In this document: one piece after another, positions 44,105 through 52,284 of the stretch
Numbering within the stretch: position 1 is the first letter of the stretch
How the letters are laid out: every line of letters starts with the position of its first letter
Assembly: GCA_902780305.1 (NCBI GenBank)
Contig: CACZFB010000005.1
Coordinates: forward strand, 1 to 64,000
Source of the DNA: an uncultured Coriobacteriaceae bacterium
Lineage (GTDB): Bacteria > Actinomycetota > Coriobacteriia > Coriobacteriales > Atopobiaceae
Reading direction: 5' to 3'
Length of the DNA: 64,000 nt
Program-made: the position numbers and the translations under genes
The notes under the pieces: generated by a model
Seen by the model: the letters and a program-made list of their open reading frames with translations, nothing else
Databases searched by the model: none
What the model was told of the DNA's origin: nothing

Positions 44105-45091
44105 ATGAAGCTGCTGGTAAGCCATCATACGGCGCTGCGCTACTGGAGATCTGCGACCGAATTGGAAGTGAAGGTGGCTAAGCCCACGCGCATAGCCACA
44201 ACAAAGGGCAGCGTGGCGAGCGTTAAGGATGCCAAGTACCTTGCGCCCGCAGATCATGGACTCGTGGTCAACGACAAGGCCCCCTGCGACGTGTTGGTGT
44301 ACGACGCAGACAGCCGCCGACCAGCCGCCACGCTTGTGCCGCACGTATGGAGTGGCCCCGTGCCGGCCGGTGCGTTTGTGCGTATAGCCGAAGGCATCTT
44401 TGTGAGCACACCGGAGTTCGTGTACCTGCAGCTGGCGGGAACGCTGGACGAGGTGGAATGCGCCCGGCTGGCCAACGAACTATGCGGATATTACAATCTC
44501 AGGAGATACGAGCATTTTACCCAGCGGATAGCTGCCCTCACTTCCAAGGCCAGGCTGACCAATATGGTTAACCGCTCGAAGCACTGCTATGGAGCGACTA
44601 AGGCCCTTGCCGGATTGCGCTGGGTTTGCGACAACAGCAGGTCACCGCAGGAGACGAACGTGCTTTTGGCCCTGTGCCTGCCAAAGCGCATGGGCGGCAT
44701 GGGACTGCCGCTACCAAAGCTGAATCCCCAAATAGAGCTAGGCGGGCGTCTCTCCTCTTATGTTGAGGAGGGGAAGTATTTTCCCGACCTCATGTGGGAA
44801 CGGCAGGTTCGGGGCAAGAGCGTGCGGGTAGTGGTGGAATACGACAGTCATGAGTATCACGACGAGGAGTCAGACGCGGAGCATACGCGCATTCGTCGAA
44901 ACGAGTTTAAGACCGTGGGCATGCTGGTGACTTCCATAAATCGCTCGCAGATGAAGGACGCGCAGTCCTTTATAAAGGCGGGACGACAGATTGCCCGCGA
45001 TTTGGGTCTGTGGCGCAAAGAACCCGACACGAAGCAGGTGTCTGCCTGTCAGGATTTGCTCGACAAGTTGGCAAACGAGACGGTGTTCTAG
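44105..45091 (+). CDS. VSR/DUF559-like nuclease-fold protein
   Basis: About 328 residues; start ATG 44105 with GGGGAG upstream. The N-terminal half (LLVSHHTALRYWRSATELEV, AEGIFVSTPEFVYLQLAGTL) resembles AbiEi-like or transcription-regulator-type proteins. The C-terminal part has GKYFPDLMWERQ, then VRVVVEYDSHEYHDEESDAE and HTRIRRNEFKTVGMLVTSIN, fitting the very-short-patch/DUF559 endonuclease fold (Asp, Glu-Tyr-Asp, His). I remember similar proteins as multi-copy families in coriobacteria. No partner gene; the gene lies between two copies of the palindromic repeat. Confidence 0.6.
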   Translation: MKLLVSHHTALRYWRSATELEVKVAKPTRIATTKGSVASVKDAKYLAPADHGLVVNDKAPCDVLVYDADSRRPAATLVPHVWSGPVPAGAFVRIAEGIFVSTPEFVYLQLAGTLDEVECARLANELCGYYNLRRYEHFTQRIAALTSKARLTNMVNRSKHCYGATKALAGLRWVCDNSRSPQETNVLLALCLPKRMGGMGLPLPKLNPQIELGGRLSSYVEEGKYFPDLMWERQVRGKSVRVVVEYDSHEYHDEESDAEHTRIRRNEFKTVGMLVTSINRSQMKDAQSFIKAGRQIARDLGLWRKEPDTKQVSACQDLLDKLANETVF

Positions 45092-45119
45092 CGGATTGGC
45101 CATCCTCAGCGGCTCCTCG

Positions 45120-45328
45120 CCAAAAAGTGTAAGCTCGAAGGCCGTTTCATTCGCCAAAACGGGGTTTGTGTACGAAATATCGGGCTCCGAAATCACGGGG
45201 TCGCAAAACCGCGCCCACTACCTGCGGCTTTGCGGGGCGTCTTGCGGCCCATACGGCGATTCGAGCCTCAAAAACCGTACACAAACCCCAAAACGGCAAA
45301 TGAAACGGCCTCCGAGCATACACTTTTC
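45120..45328. repeat. 210-bp palindromic repeat, copy F
   Basis: Full copy, nearly identical to E, with the same AGCGGCTCCTCG left flank. The pair E/F encloses only the gene at 44105-45091, like ends of a small mobile unit. Confidence 0.9.
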
Positions 45329-45350
45329 TTGCGCACGGCCCACAGCCAAC

Positions 45351-45382
45351 AAAAAAGAGGCCCGGGAGCATTCCCAGGCCTC
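45351..45382 (-). terminator. Terminator of the dlt-like operon
   Basis: On the minus strand, a GAGGCCTGGGA/TCCCGGGCCTC stem with a 4-base loop is followed by six T residues. It lies 32 bp after the carrier-protein stop codon. A classic intrinsic terminator. Confidence 0.9.
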
Positions 45383-45413
45383 CGCGCGCGCTGTTGCCGT
45401 GCCGTGTCCCGCG

Positions 45414-45641
45414 CTACTCCGACTGCAGCTTCTCGATAAGCTCTTGCATGGCGGCGACAGTGTTGAAGTTCTCGGGCTCGAGGTCCTCCACGTCGATCTC
45501 GATGTCGAACTCCTCGTTGAACTCGCCCACGATGGTAATGATGTCGAACGAGTCCAGGATGTCGTCGTCGATAAGGCGCTCCTCGGCGAGGAAGTCGACG
45601 TCGGGACGAACCTCTTGCAGGATTTCCAGAATCTCTTCCAT
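45414..45641 (-). CDS. dltC: DltC-like D-alanyl carrier protein
   Basis: About 75 residues, acidic, start ATG 45641. LIDDDILDSFDIITIVGEFN carries the Asp-Ser-Phe phosphopantetheine site of DltC-type carriers; helices follow in the ACP pattern (EFDIEIDVEDLEPENFNTVA). The activated D-alanine, or another acyl group, is loaded here by the DltA-like ligase and passed to the MBOAT protein. Last gene of the operon, 3 bp after the GNAT gene. General ACP of fatty acid synthesis is unlikely given the context. Confidence 0.85.
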   Translation of the reverse strand: MEEILEILQEVRPDVDFLAEERLIDDDILDSFDIITIVGEFNEEFDIEIDVEDLEPENFNTVAAMQELIEKLQSE

Positions 45642-45644
45642 GAC

Positions 45645-46466
45645 TTACTCCTCTTCTGCTACGAACTGCAAAACCACCCGCGTGGTGGCACAAAAGCCCA
45701 TGCCCTCGTGCAACGCGATGGAAGCGTAGTTCGCGTCGCTAATCCATGTGCTCACCTTGAGCATACCAGTTTGCCAGGCGTCCGTGGCGCACAGCGCAAG
45801 AAGCGTCTTGGCCAATCCACGGCGCGTGTGGCGCTCGTCCACCACGATGTGGCGCATGAGTCGCGTTTTGCCTGCATCCTGCCACCAAATCGCGCCGGCA
45901 AGCTCGCCCGAGGGGGAGAGCGCGCACCACACCGCATCACCTCTCGACAAAAACTCCTTGTGCGCCAGTGGGATGTCGGCAAGGCCCAGACGTCGCTCCC
46001 ATAGTGCGACGACCTCCGCGGCCAGCGCCTCGTCCTCGCATCGAGCCATGGCATAGCCGTCGACGCGGTCGTCGGCACAGCCGTCCCAGTCGTCGCGTGC
46101 GAGCACGTACTGTACGTTGCGCTTTTGCAGCACCAGTCCCGCGTCGCGCAAAAACGCCGCATGCTCGTCGCAGGGCTCGTGCGTCTCCTCCACGTAGAGT
46201 GGCACGTTGTCTTGCAGCCGAACCAGCGGCGCGCCCTCTCGCCAGTAATAATACAGGGTGGCGTAGGCGCCCTCGTCCGTGCGCACGAGCAGGCCATCGT
46301 CGTACGTCGCAAAGGCAAGCCGGCCGTCCGCTGCGGGTTCGGCAAACGCGCGCGGCATGAGCATGCAGTTGGTGCGCACCGTGCCCAGCCGCCGCTTGTT
46401 GTCCTTTACCAGCGCACGGTACTCGTCTGCGCTGGCGAGGGGCTGCATGCTCGCGAGGGACCGCAT
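45645..46466 (-). CDS. GNAT-family acetyltransferase within the dlt-like operon
   Basis: About 273 residues. Start ATG 46466 (ATGCTAG) overlaps the DltA-like stop region, so the genes are coupled; the frame is open to 46496. The C-terminal half is a GNAT fold: MRHIVVDERHTRRGLAKTLL (acetyl-CoA loop of the R/Q-x-x-G-x-A type) and SIALHEGMGFCATTRVVLQF. The N-terminal half is a second, weaker GNAT-like lobe. No equivalent exists in the textbook dltABCD operon. It may acetylate the polymer precursor or the carrier protein. Confidence 0.75.
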   Translation of the reverse strand: MRSLASMQPLASADEYRALVKDNKRRLGTVRTNCMLMPRAFAEPAADGRLAFATYDDGLLVRTDEGAYATLYYYWREGAPLVRLQDNVPLYVEETHEPCDEHAAFLRDAGLVLQKRNVQYVLARDDWDGCADDRVDGYAMARCEDEALAAEVVALWERRLGLADIPLAHKEFLSRGDAVWCALSPSGELAGAIWWQDAGKTRLMRHIVVDERHTRRGLAKTLLALCATDAWQTGMLKVSTWISDANYASIALHEGMGFCATTRVVLQFVAEEE

Positions 46467-46467
46467 G

Positions 46468-47979
46468 CTAGCGCCTGCCCTGTTCGTACGTGGCACGCAG
46501 CTGCTTGCGGTCGATCTTGCCGTTCTTGGTAAGCGGCATTTGGTCCAGCTGCACGAAGATGTTGGGAATCATGTACTTGGGCACCACGCGCTTGAGCTCG
46601 TTGATAATCTGGACCTTGTTCGCCTCGCCCACGTAGCAGCCCACGATCTTGTTGCGCTGCTCGTCGAACAAGCAGCACGCGCGAGCGACGCCCTCCACGG
46701 CGCCCATGTGGGCCTCGATCTCCTCAAGCTCGATGCGATGGCCCATGTGCTTGATCTGGAAGTCCTTGCGGGCGGCAAAGTAGTAGTTGCCGTCCTCGGA
46801 CAGCTCGGCCAGGTCGCCGGTGCGATACATCAGCTGCGGGTAGGCGTCGTTGAGCGGATTCTGCACGAAGACCTCTGCCGTTCGTTGGGGGTTGCGATAG
46901 TATCCCAGCGCCAGGCAGGTGCCCGTAACGCAGATCTCGCCCGTCTGGCCGGGCTCGATGGGCCGATCGTGCTCGTCGAGCACCAGCACCTCCTCGTTGG
47001 CAAACGTCGTGCCCAACGGCAGGCGCTCGGTGAGCTCGAACTCGCGGTCCAGCACGTAGTACATGCAGTTGCAGGTAATCTCGGTGGGGCCGTACAGGTT
47101 GACGAACGTGGCGTTGGGCAGGGCGGCGCGCCACACGTTGAGCAGCTTGATGGGCATCACCTCGCCCGAGAAGAGCACGTTGCGTATGGACTTGGGCGCG
47201 CCGTGCTTAAAGCCGTTGACGGTCGCCACGATGCATACGGCCGAGACGGCCCACACCAGGGTGGTGATGCGCTGCTCGTCGAGCGTGCGCACCAGCAGCT
47301 TGGGCATCGAGAAGCACTTGCGCGGGATGATGTACATGGTTGCGCCGCAGTACAGCGTGGAATAGATGTCCTTTACCGACACGTCGAAGTCGAAGGGCGC
47401 CTGGTTGCCAAAGACCTCGTCTTGGGCAAAGCCAAACGTGTCCACGAACACGGGGATAAAGTCGAGGACCGAGCGGTGAGAGACCAGCACGGCCTTGGGA
47501 ACGCCCGTGGAGCCCGAGGTGCAGATGGCGTAACACGGGTCGATGTCCAAACAGCCCGTGCGAACGCGCGCGATGGCCTCGTCATCGATGGGCGCCTCGG
47601 CGAGCTCCGCATACTGCAGGATCGGCAGCCACTCTGGGACCTCGAGGCCTTGCGGCAGCTCGCCCATGGCCACGAGCGCCTGCGGCCGAATTTGCCCCAG
47701 GATGCTGGCAATGCGCTCGGGAGGCTGGGTCTGGTCTATGGGCACGTAGAAGTTGCGGCTGAGCGCGATGCCCATAAACGCGCAGATGCTCTGCACGTTG
47801 CGGTCGATGAGTACCGCGACGGGCTGGTTGGGCGTCCGAGACAGCTCGAGCAGGGCGCTCGCAATGTGCTGGGCCGTCTGCCATACCTCGGTGTAGGTTA
47901 GGCTCTGCGCACTGTCGGCAAAGGCCACCTTGTGCGGGTGCGCCTGCGCAGAGCGCTCCAGCAGGTTAACGACGTTCAT
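46468..47979 (-). CDS. dltA: DltA-like D-alanine--carrier protein ligase
   Basis: About 503 residues; start ATG 47979 with a GGAGTAAC-type site. The adenylation domain core motifs appear in order: YAICTSGSTGVPKAVLVSHR (A3), FDFDVSVKDIYSTLYCGAT, NLYGPTEITCNCMYY (A5), YRTGDLAEL (A7), FQIKHMGHRIELEEIE (A8) and LTKNGKIDRKQLR (A10 Lys). It matches DltA in length and in the FDFDVSVKD stretch. DltA activates D-alanine with ATP and loads DltC, giving the teichoic acid a positive charge. Specificity for D-Ala is inferred from context. Confidence 0.85.
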   Translation of the reverse strand: MNVVNLLERSAQAHPHKVAFADSAQSLTYTEVWQTAQHIASALLELSRTPNQPVAVLIDRNVQSICAFMGIALSRNFYVPIDQTQPPERIASILGQIRPQALVAMGELPQGLEVPEWLPILQYAELAEAPIDDEAIARVRTGCLDIDPCYAICTSGSTGVPKAVLVSHRSVLDFIPVFVDTFGFAQDEVFGNQAPFDFDVSVKDIYSTLYCGATMYIIPRKCFSMPKLLVRTLDEQRITTLVWAVSAVCIVATVNGFKHGAPKSIRNVLFSGEVMPIKLLNVWRAALPNATFVNLYGPTEITCNCMYYVLDREFELTERLPLGTTFANEEVLVLDEHDRPIEPGQTGEICVTGTCLALGYYRNPQRTAEVFVQNPLNDAYPQLMYRTGDLAELSEDGNYYFAARKDFQIKHMGHRIELEEIEAHMGAVEGVARACCLFDEQRNKIVGCYVGEANKVQIINELKRVVPKYMIPNIFVQLDQMPLTKNGKIDRKQLRATYEQGRR

Positions 47980-48010
47980 GTGTTACTCCTTTGGTTGTTG
48001 CACAGTCGGC

Positions 48011-48058
48011 GTGCCGGGAGGCTTCGCGGCGCGTGGCCGTCGGGAAGCCCCCCGGCAC
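48011..48058 (-). promoter_or_regulatory. Hairpin inside the dlt-like operon
   Basis: 15-bp arms (48011-48025, 48044-48058, one G-T pair) lie between the dltB-like stop and the dltA-like start. No T run follows. It may stabilise or attenuate the transcript and set the ratio of upstream to downstream genes. Confidence 0.55.
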
Positions 48059-48061
48059 ATC

Positions 48062-49657
48062 CTAGAACTGTCCGTAGATGAAGCTGGCGGCGTCGTAGGC
48101 GGGGCCCCACACGCCAAAGATGTACACGGCGAGGATGCCGCCGTAGTAGATGACCCAGCGCAGCGGGAGGCGCTGCCGGTCGATGGCCTCGCGCAGGCGA
48201 ATGCCGTGCTCGTGCTTGCGGTCGACCCACAGTAGCACCATGACGGCGGCAAACAGCAGAATCCAGTCGCGCTCGGTGAGGCCCAGCGTAAGGCGGGTAC
48301 TCTCGCTGAGGAAGGTGAGATTGCTCCACTCGGTAAAGATGGAGCCGAACATCTGCCACGCGGCCTCCAGCGTCTCTCCGCGCGAGAAGAGCCTGCCCAG
48401 CGTGCAGATGACGAAGGTGCGCACGATTTGGAACGTGCGCCAGTAGAACGATTCGCGATCTATGTGCAGGCGGTCGGTCCACTTGGCGTACTGCTCGGGC
48501 AGGAGGATGCCGGCAACCAGGAAGATGCCGTTCCACACGCCGTACATGATGTACTTCCAGTCGGCACCGTGCCAGAATCCCACGAGGAAGTACACCGTGA
48601 ACATGGCCAGGATGGGTGGCAGTCGCTTGCCCACGAAGTCTCCCAGGAAACGTCGCGACTTGCGGCTGAGTCCGGCAAACGCCTTGGACAGCGAGAGGGG
48701 ATAGAACACGTAGTTCTTCATCCAGCTGCCCAGCGTTATGTGCCAACGGCGCCAGAAGTCCTCGATGCTAATGGAGAAGTACGGCTGCTTAAAGTTGAGC
48801 TCCAGCTCGATGCCCAGCATTTGTGCCACGCCGCGGGCAATGTCCATGCCGCCCGAGAAGTCCGTGTACACCTGCAGGCCGTAGCCGGCGGCGGCGAGGA
48901 ACAGCATGAGGCCGTGATACTGCGTGTAGTTCTCGAAGACCTGACTCACGGGGGTGGCGAGACGGTCGGCGATCACCATCTTTTGGAACAGGCCCCAGAG
49001 CGCGAGCTGGGCGCCATGGCACAGGCGCGTGTAGTCGAAGCTGTGCGGCTCGTACAGCTGCTTGGCCAGCTGGCCATGGCGGGGGATGGGACCCTGCACG
49101 ATTTGCGGGAAGAACGACATGAACAGCGTGAACTTACAGAAGTTGCGATCGGCCGTTACCTTGCCCCGGAACACGTCTGTCATGTAGGCGATGGCCTGCA
49201 AGGTGTAGAACGAGATGCCCAGCGGCAGCAGGAACGCGAAGTGCGGCGGCCGAATGCCAAAGGGTTTGAGCAGCCCGGCGGCGTTGTCGGCAAAGAAGTC
49301 GTAGTACTTGAGCAGGAGCAGGGCGCCAAGCACGAGCACCACACCCACCGTCAGGATGCGGCGCGAGCGCTTTTTGGTCTTGGCGCGCAAGTTCTTCTTG
49401 TCGGCGCGGGATGCCTTCTTGCCCAGCGCCTTGAGCTCCTCCTTGCCGCGCTTGTTGGACGCCTCGATCCACAGCGCGCAGCCAAAGGTGACGGTGCACG
49501 TGCCCAGCAGGATGAGCAGCAGCCAGCCGCTGTTGATCCAGTAGAAGGCAAGGCTTGCCACCAGCAGAGTTATCCAGCGGAAGCGCTTGGGGGTAATAAA
49601 ATACGCAAGGACGGTGACGCCCACGAAGGCAAAGAAGGCAATGTCGGTAAAGCTCAT
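48062..49657 (-). CDS. dltB: DltB/MBOAT membrane acyltransferase
   Basis: About 531 residues, a dozen membrane segments; start ATG 49657 overlaps the dltD-like stop by one base. MBOAT hallmarks: FQKMVIADRLATPV, DFSGGMDIARGVAQMLGIEL, FWRRWHITLGSWMKNYVFYP and the active-site His in FLVGFWHGADWKYIMYGVW. Together with a DltD- or AlgJ-type partner it moves acyl groups across the membrane onto the surface polymer. About 100 residues longer than Bacillus DltB, with an extra basic loop (about residues 75-105, KKASRADKKNLRAKTKKRSR). Confidence 0.85.
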   Translation of the reverse strand: MSFTDIAFFAFVGVTVLAYFITPKRFRWITLLVASLAFYWINSGWLLLILLGTCTVTFGCALWIEASNKRGKEELKALGKKASRADKKNLRAKTKKRSRRILTVGVVLVLGALLLLKYYDFFADNAAGLLKPFGIRPPHFAFLLPLGISFYTLQAIAYMTDVFRGKVTADRNFCKFTLFMSFFPQIVQGPIPRHGQLAKQLYEPHSFDYTRLCHGAQLALWGLFQKMVIADRLATPVSQVFENYTQYHGLMLFLAAAGYGLQVYTDFSGGMDIARGVAQMLGIELELNFKQPYFSISIEDFWRRWHITLGSWMKNYVFYPLSLSKAFAGLSRKSRRFLGDFVGKRLPPILAMFTVYFLVGFWHGADWKYIMYGVWNGIFLVAGILLPEQYAKWTDRLHIDRESFYWRTFQIVRTFVICTLGRLFSRGETLEAAWQMFGSIFTEWSNLTFLSESTRLTLGLTERDWILLFAAVMVLLWVDRKHEHGIRLREAIDRQRLPLRWVIYYGGILAVYIFGVWGPAYDAASFIYGQF

Positions 49658-51996
49658 TACATGACCTCCTCTGCGGCCTGCGCTGCCGCGGCCTGGGCGG
49701 CCGCATCCGTTGCGGTCGCGTCGCCGGCGACTTGGCCCGGAACGCCTTGGCTCGTGCCCGTGGTGGTCGCGGGACGTGTCGCCGTGGCTGCGACGACCTC
49801 CTCAGGCGTGCGTAGCACCTGCTCGAAGACGACCTTCTCGATGATGTCGCCCGAATCGGGATCGTATACCACTGCCTGCAGTCCGCGCTGCTCGGTGGCG
49901 TGGTTGGTGCCCAGGCCGCTCGCGGCTATGCGGATGGTGGCGTAGTTGCCCGCCTCGAGGCCGGCGCTTTGCAGTGAGTAGTCCTGCTCCTTGAGGGCGG
50001 CTACCTCCGATGCCGAGGTGCGCTGCTCGATGATGGTGTCATCGGGGTCCTGTACGCCGCAGTACGACTCGCGATATCCCAGGGTGGCCAGGTCCGTGAA
50101 GCCCATCTCGGCGAGCGTCTGACAGTCCTCGGCGCTGAGCACCTGAGCCGCCTCGTCCTTAACCGTAAGCAGCACGCGAACGTTGGCGTTGCCGGCGTAG
50201 TCCTGCAGGAACTGGGCCACATAGGGGACGTGCGTGCCCTGGATCACCTGCTGCGTGCGTGCGGTGTGCAGCGCGCGCATGTTGTAGCGATACAGACTCT
50301 TTTGCTCGGGCGTGAGGCTGCTGTACGGCTTGCCCTGGGCGATGAGCTCCTCTGGGCTGGTGCGATCGGCAACCTCGCGCGTCGCGGCGGCGTACGTGTC
50401 GAAGCACGCGGTGTTCACCACGTGGTGCGTGTCGTTGTCGTACACGACCACGTTGATGCCGCGGCTTTTGGGGCTGTTCTCGGCGCTGCCGATAAGACAG
50501 GAGCTGGTAGCGCCCGTGTTGGCCCCGCCGCTGGTGAGCGTGACGCCCTTGCCGTCCCGCAGCACTGACTTGAGCACGAGCGGGGATGACGCCAGGTCCT
50601 TGTCGAAGGAGATGCCGTCGTAGGCCATGTAGGGCGGATACACGAGCGCGGTAAGGTCGTTGGGAGGGGCCGTGCTCGTGTCCTTCTTGGTGTCCTGTTC
50701 GACCACCTTGCCGTCGTCGACGATGGCGGCGTAGCAGTCACGGATGCCCAGGGTGGCGAGGCCAGTGAGGCCCATGTCCCAAAACGTCTTGCGCTGTGCG
50801 TGGGTGAGCTTGTTGCTGCCTTCGTTCATAACTGTGATGAGCAGCGTGTAGTTGCCGCTGGAGGCGAGGTCCTTAAGGTACTTGGCCGGGTCCTTCTCGG
50901 TGAGGGCGGCGTGCAGTGGGTCGAACTTTTGGTGCCAGTCGGTAACCTCTTCCTGCATAAACGCATAGGCGGGGTTGTTGCGCACGTCGGAGAGCTGGCA
51001 CTGCTCGCGCAGGTAGCGCGCGATCCACGACGTGAGCTTGACGGCACCGGTGTAGCCCATGTGCGAGCCGTCGATGGTGTCCAGGTTGGGGTTAAAGTCG
51101 ATTTCCTGAAGTAGGGGGCTGATGCCAAAGTCCAGGAAGGCGACGCCGTAGCGGTCGGCAAGCGACTGAATGGCGTTGTGTTCCCCGTCGCTCCAGGACC
51201 CCGAGGTGGGCGTGGAGAAGCACACCAGCTGGAGGTTGTTCTGGCGGCAGAAAGTAACCAGGCGCTCGAAGTACACCAGCGAGTCGGCGTTGAGCTTGGC
51301 TTGGGCTTTGGTGTCGGAGACGGTTATAAGCGGCGTGGCCACCGCGTCGGGGTCCGTAACGTTGAGCAGCTGGTCGTAGTTTACGTTGTAGCCGCGATAG
51401 AACGCGCTATTTACGGGCTGATTCTTTATGAAGTCCGAGTAGTCCAGGGTCGACCAGCGGTCGTGGTAGGCGAATGCCGGCACCAGGTAGGTGAGCAGCT
51501 CGTCCACGTCTTTGGAGAGCTCCTGGGCGGCCTCGACCTTTACCGGTGAGAGCTCCATGTTGTCGAGCGCCTTGTGGTACAGCGACAGCGCGGGTGACTG
51601 TGCCTTTCGGATTTGCGACACGTCCAGCAGCACGGTCTTGAGCGACTGCGGGTGCTTGCGGTACGCCTCCTTCACCCAGTAGTACGAGGCCATCATGGGC
51701 TGCCACTCGGTGGCCAGGTTGTATGCGCAGACGCCCTGCTCCTCGTACATCTGCGTGGGGATGAGGCTGTTTACGGTAAGGCTCGCGCCCACCGAGACGG
51801 CCTCCACGGTGTTGGGGGGCTGCTGATAGAAGCCATGGTGGGTGTGGTAGTTGTTCCACTCGTACCATACGGGCTGGAAGAGCACGTTTGCGCCGGCGAG
51901 CAGCAGTGCCAGTATGAGGCCAAAGAGGGCCACCTTGGGCACGACGGTGCGCGCTCGCTTGCCGTTTGGTGGAGGGTCCTTGGGTATTTCCCGCAT
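49657..51996 (-). CDS. dltD: DltD-like protein with two C-terminal ILEI/PANDER-like domains
   Basis: 779 residues. Start ATG 51996 (AGAAAGG upstream) gives a short basic head and one membrane anchor (VALFGLILALLLAGANVLFQ). The extracytoplasmic part is DltD/SGNH-like: VEAVSVGASLTVNSLIPTQM (Ser motif), MYEEQGVCAYNLATEWQPMM, VCFSTPTSGSW and DTIDGSHMGYTGAVKLTSWI (Asp-x-x-His). Normal DltD stops near 400. Here two repeats follow, each with a TLLITVMNEGSNKLTHAQRK or VRVLLTVKDEAAQVLSAEDC start, a GLATLGIRDCYAAIVDD or DLATLGYRESYCGVQDP middle and a GINVVVYDNDTHHVV or GLQAVVYDPDSGDII end, as in ILEI/PANDER domains. The tail is Ala-rich. First gene of the operon. Confidence 0.8.
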   Translation of the reverse strand: MREIPKDPPPNGKRARTVVPKVALFGLILALLLAGANVLFQPVWYEWNNYHTHHGFYQQPPNTVEAVSVGASLTVNSLIPTQMYEEQGVCAYNLATEWQPMMASYYWVKEAYRKHPQSLKTVLLDVSQIRKAQSPALSLYHKALDNMELSPVKVEAAQELSKDVDELLTYLVPAFAYHDRWSTLDYSDFIKNQPVNSAFYRGYNVNYDQLLNVTDPDAVATPLITVSDTKAQAKLNADSLVYFERLVTFCRQNNLQLVCFSTPTSGSWSDGEHNAIQSLADRYGVAFLDFGISPLLQEIDFNPNLDTIDGSHMGYTGAVKLTSWIARYLREQCQLSDVRNNPAYAFMQEEVTDWHQKFDPLHAALTEKDPAKYLKDLASSGNYTLLITVMNEGSNKLTHAQRKTFWDMGLTGLATLGIRDCYAAIVDDGKVVEQDTKKDTSTAPPNDLTALVYPPYMAYDGISFDKDLASSPLVLKSVLRDGKGVTLTSGGANTGATSSCLIGSAENSPKSRGINVVVYDNDTHHVVNTACFDTYAAATREVADRTSPEELIAQGKPYSSLTPEQKSLYRYNMRALHTARTQQVIQGTHVPYVAQFLQDYAGNANVRVLLTVKDEAAQVLSAEDCQTLAEMGFTDLATLGYRESYCGVQDPDDTIIEQRTSASEVAALKEQDYSLQSAGLEAGNYATIRIAASGLGTNHATEQRGLQAVVYDPDSGDIIEKVVFEQVLRTPEEVVAATATRPATTTGTSQGVPGQVAGDATATDAAAQAAAAQAAEEVM

Positions 51997-52030
51997 GAGT
52001 GCCTTTCTTGTTGCTACGTTTGTGTTTTGC

Positions 52031-52036
52031 ATTGTA
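52031..52036 (-). promoter_or_regulatory. -10 box of the dlt-like operon
   Basis: TACAAT on the minus strand, 35 bases before the start ATG 51996. No clear -35 is seen. Confidence 0.4.
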
Positions 52037-52111
52037 GTGGAATTGCGCGTGTGCGTACGGCTCGCGCGGCTTTTGCGTCGTTTCTTCGAATCGTGGTGGG
52101 TGCAAGCTGAC

Positions 52112-52185
52112 GGTGTCCGTTTGGGAAGGGGTGCCTTTTGGCCATCGGCCGATGGCCAAAAGGCACCCCTTCCCAAACGGACACC
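52112..52185. repeat. 74-bp perfect palindrome without loop
   Basis: Two exact 37-bp arms meet at 52148/52149 (centre GGCCATCGGCCGATGGCC). It lies between two divergent promoters, where no terminator is needed. Outer arm: GGTGTCCGTTTGGGAAGGGG. Confidence 0.95.
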
Positions 52186-52213
52186 ACGGGGCAAACGCAC
52201 TTGGGTTTTCTCT

Positions 52214-52244
52214 TTGCACGGAGTGCATGCACTGGTAGTATAAT
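52214..52244 (+). promoter_or_regulatory. Promoter with embedded palindromic operator
   Basis: TTGCAC (52214-52219) and TATAAT (52239-52244) are separated by 19 bases. The spacer contains the perfect palindrome AGTGCATGCACT (52222-52233). It drives the ChW/CHAP gene starting at 52285. A spacer of 19 with a dyad inside suggests activation by a MerR-like or other dimeric regulator, or repression. Confidence 0.6.
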
Positions 52245-52284
52245 GAATGCTCAAAAACACACCTCACACGCACTGGAGCCCCTT

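Noticed and set aside
45414-47979. Non-ribosomal peptide synthetase module
   Set aside because: The adenylation and carrier genes stand with DltB- and DltD-like partners and no condensation domain, so surface D-alanylation fits better.
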